From positions 682,001-746,000 of the forward strand of contig NZ_BMSY01000002.1 in NCBI RefSeq assembly GCF_014649395.1: 64,000 nt of DNA. The letters run 5' to 3'. Below, piece by piece: positions 61,889-64,000 of this stretch; the stretch's first letter is position 1, and every line of letters starts with the position of its first letter. Under the pieces are notes generated by a model. That model was not told the DNA's origin. It saw nothing but the letters and a program-made list of their open reading frames with translations, and did no database searches. The translations under genes were made by a program, and so were the position numbers. The stretch comes from Streptomyces aureoverticillatus. Its GTDB lineage: Bacteria; Actinomycetota; Actinomycetes; Streptomycetales; Streptomycetaceae.

Positions 61889-62842
61889 TCAGATCCCCCC
61901 GGCCCACTTGAGGGTGTCCGAGCCGCCCTTGTCCCAGTCCATGACGACGGAGTCGCCGGAGCGGGACAGATCGGCGCCGATGTACTTCTCGTTCGTGCCG
62001 CTGCCGCACTTGAGCGCGAGCCGGAACTCACCGCCGGCGCGGTCCTGCCCGAGGCCGGTGCACATGCCGTCGCCGCCGGGGTCGAGGTAGGAGACGATGT
62101 GCTTGCCCGCGGCCTGGCCGGTGGTCTGCTTGTCGGCGATGGTGAGGGTCTTCAGGCTTTCGTTCTGCCACTGCCCCTTGAACCCGGTGGCGGGGGCGGG
62201 GCCCTTGCTGCTGTCCCCGCCAATGCCGCCGCTGGACGGCTCTTCGGTGCCGGGGTCCTCGGTGCTGGGTTCGGCGGAGGGTATGGAGGGCGTCTCTTCC
62301 CCCGCGCCCCCGGCGCCCTCGGACGGCTCACCGCCCGGCGTCACCTCGGCCGACGCGCTCTTGTCGGCCTGCGGCTTCTTGTCGTCGTCCTTGTTCTTGT
62401 CGTCCCCGCTGACGAGGAAAAACACCCCGCCCCCGATGACGAGGACGGCGGCCACGGCCACACCGATGAGGGCGGCACGCTTCTTCGGGTCGGTGCCGCC
62501 GGGCGGCGGGGGCGGCGGGTAGGCACCGAACTGGGGCTGACTGTAGGGGGCTTGACCGTACGGGGGCTGCCCGTAGGGGGCCTGCGGCTGGCCGTACGGC
62601 GGCGGCCCCTGCGGCTGCCCGTAGGGGTCCGGGCCGCCCTGGACGGGCTGGCCGTACGGCGCGGGCGGGGCACCGTGCGGGGCCGGGGGCTGCTGCGGGT
62701 AGCCGTAGCCGGGCTGCGGCGGCGCGGCGGGCGGCTGACCGGGGTACGGCGACGGTGGCTGATTCGGCTCGTACGGCCCGTTCGGCTGGTGCTGCGGGGC
62801 ACCGAATCCGTCCTGCGGCGGCTGGCCTGGAGGCTGCGTCAT
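61889..62842 (-). CDS. Proline-rich, membrane-anchored exported protein (paralogue 2)
   Basis: A 317-residue protein with the same plan as 33680-34582. Residues 1-118 are Pro/Gln/Gly/Tyr-rich, with PYGQP repeats. A membrane helix (about 123-145, RAALIGVAVAAVLVIGGGVFF) leads to a disordered acidic spacer and a small extracytoplasmic domain of about 95 residues with FKGQWQNE, two cysteines (GMCTGLG, LALKCGSG) and GADLSRSGDSVVMDWDKGG near the end. Function unknown. ATG 62842. Both copies start MTQPPGQ. Confidence 0.72.
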   Translation of the reverse strand: MTQPPGQPPQDGFGAPQHQPNGPYEPNQPPSPYPGQPPAAPPQPGYGYPQQPPAPHGAPPAPYGQPVQGGPDPYGQPQGPPPYGQPQAPYGQPPYGQAPYSQPQFGAYPPPPPPGGTDPKKRAALIGVAVAAVLVIGGGVFFLVSGDDKNKDDDKKPQADKSASAEVTPGGEPSEGAGGAGEETPSIPSAEPSTEDPGTEEPSSGGIGGDSSKGPAPATGFKGQWQNESLKTLTIADKQTTGQAAGKHIVSYLDPGGDGMCTGLGQDRAGGEFRLALKCGSGTNEKYIGADLSRSGDSVVMDWDKGGSDTLKWAGGI

Positions 62843-62988
62843 AGCGTGTGAGCGTAATCGCCGGAGAGCTGACGGTCGCACCCGTAAACCGAACGACTGG
62901 GTCACACCGGTGGGAGGGCACGAGAACGGGGCGCTCCCGGACGCACCCGGCCATCCCGCTCAGCGCCCCCCCGTGCCGCGTTCCCGCT

Positions 62989-64000
62989 TCAGCGGTTGAT
63001 GGCCTGGATCTCCTGCACCACGACATCCTGATCGGCGCCGAACTCTCCGTCAGGCAGGCCCTGTTCGCCCTCGGCGCCCGTCCCGGTCCAGTGGATCTTC
63101 CAGGTGACGGTGGCCTTCAGGGGGTACGAGCCGTCGCCCGACGAGCGCAGGTACTTCACGCCGCACGGCGGGGTCTCCTTGGACTTGCCCTTGGCGTAGG
63201 GCTCGCCGATGCGGCCGTCGTCGCCCAGGGGGCACACGCCGGAGGCGGGGTAGGTGCGGGCGTCCTTGGTTCCCGGGTCGATCTTCAGGGAGACGGGCTC
63301 GGCGGTGGTCGTGGCCTGGATGCCGAGCACGGGCACGGAGGCCGTCACGGACACCGGCTTGAACTCCGCGGCGTCCAGCCACGTCCAGGTCGGCAGGTTG
63401 ACCTTGGTCTCGCCCTCCGGGGCCATGGTCACCTTCGTCCCCGGCACACGGATCTCGGCGTACGCGAGGTGGGCGAGCATCTCCGGCGTGATGGCCTCGG
63501 GCACGTCGGCCGGGGGCGGGTCGCCCTTGTCCACCCAGAAGGTGTCCTTGTCGCACTTGTCCCAGCCGGGCGGATAGGACTTGTTGGGGTACGAGGACCA
63601 CCAGTAGCCCTTGTCCGCCTTGTCGAGGTTGAAGTTCTTGTACGGGTGCCCCTCGACGTACCGCTTCCGCTGCGCCAGGTCCCACTCGTGCCCCGTCGAG
63701 CCGACGGCCCAGACGGCCTCGCGTTCCTTCTTGAACTGGGCGGCGGTGTAGCGCGGCGCATACCAGCAGGCGGGCGGCGACCAGTCGCCGGCGGCCGTCA
63801 CGGCTCCGGTCCTCGCGCCGGAGCCGTTCTTGGACCGGTCGTAGACGACGGCGCCGGCTTCGGCCGTGAGTGTCCCGTCGTCCTTGGCGCCGCCCTTGGC
63901 GGGCGGGTCACCGAAGCTGCCGCCGCCCGGGTCCTTGTTCGCGGACGCGGACGTCACGGGCATCAGGCACAGGGCCGCCACGGAGGCGGCGATCAGGAGC
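62989..64000 (-). CDS. Secreted protein of unknown function (5' partial)
   Basis: At least 337 residues. The frame is open through the right edge of the window, where it reads through a signal-peptide core (LLIAASVAALCLMPVTSASAN), so the start codon lies outside. The mature protein is hydrophilic, with several Trp and Cys (ACWYAPRY, GWDKCDKDTFW, GVCPLGDD, PPCGVKYL). No catalytic motif is recognised. Similar secreted streptomycete proteins are annotated only as hypothetical. It sits 146 bp from the paralogue 2 gene on the same strand, so they may be functionally linked. Confidence 0.7.
   Translation of the reverse strand, partial: LLIAASVAALCLMPVTSASANKDPGGGSFGDPPAKGGAKDDGTLTAEAGAVVYDRSKNGSGARTGAVTAAGDWSPPACWYAPRYTAAQFKKEREAVWAVGSTGHEWDLAQRKRYVEGHPYKNFNLDKADKGYWWSSYPNKSYPPGWDKCDKDTFWVDKGDPPPADVPEAITPEMLAHLAYAEIRVPGTKVTMAPEGETKVNLPTWTWLDAAEFKPVSVTASVPVLGIQATTTAEPVSLKIDPGTKDARTYPASGVCPLGDDGRIGEPYAKGKSKETPPCGVKYLRSSGDGSYPLKATVTWKIHWTGTGAEGEQGLPDGEFGADQDVVVQEIQAINR

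Overview
The window is high-GC actinobacterial DNA and almost certainly a core chromosomal segment of a Streptomyces species. The evidence is strong third-position GC bias, an SsgA-like sporulation protein, a MelC1/MelC2 tyrosinase operon, a SigU/RsuA sigma/anti-sigma pair, NnaR next to NarK, and short Shine-Dalgarno motifs with frequent ATGA or GTGA gene overlaps. From memory (not searched), the gene order largely follows S. coelicolor SCO2910 to about SCO2963. I see no plasmid, phage, IS element or CRISPR array.

Layout. 0-8.7 kb: a PemK-like protein at the left edge; the sulfur-carrier cysteine pathway (cysM, cysO, mec) with a cysteine leader peptide and a sigma-R-like promoter; a vitamin B12 ABC importer (btuFCD) behind a cobalamin riboswitch; an amino-acid permease; DUF2017 and clpS. 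8.7-10.8 kb: NAD salvage pair pncB and pncA. 11-21.5 kb: a secreted M6 metalloprotease, two RDD membrane proteins, ssgG, a GlcD-type flavoprotein and a TPR protein. 21.8-29.9 kb: hppD with a divergent Lrp regulator, a four-gene betaine/choline-type ABC importer, an ArsR-type regulator with a 16-bp inverted repeat in front of it, a small conserved protein, a secreted Lon-domain protease and an IclR regulator. 30-37.4 kb: a DEAD-type helicase, an MFS exporter, an exported proline-rich protein, the melC operon (melC2 frameshifted), an isochorismatase stub, tRNA-Cys and a small kinase. 37.6-45.7 kb: a three-subunit molybdenum hydroxylase whose [2Fe-2S] subunit carries a repeat-rich N-terminal extension of nearly 790 residues, then a GH20 hexosaminidase. 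45.9-53 kb: DUF3039, MFS/LysR pair, YqgE, murA, HU and malic enzyme. 53-64 kb: HelD helicase, rsuA, sigU, a CGNR regulator, a DUF1772 membrane protein, nnaR, narK and two exported proteins.

How parts work together. CysO carries sulfur as a thiocarboxylate, CysM adds it to a serine-derived acceptor, and the JAMM peptidase Mec releases cysteine. CysO here still has two residues after its GG, so it needs trimming. The sigma-R-like promoter and Cys-containing leader peptide suggest control by thiol stress and cysteine supply. NnaR and NarK form a nitrate uptake and regulation unit. SigU and RsuA form an envelope-sensing module.

Most distinctive points: a dispersed family of long imperfect inverted repeats in intergenic regions (about nine places), one copy of which lies in the 5' end of btuC; a second repeat family with a copy inside helD; the frameshift in a six-C run of melC2 that removes the last copper ligand; and the outsized extension of the [2Fe-2S] subunit.
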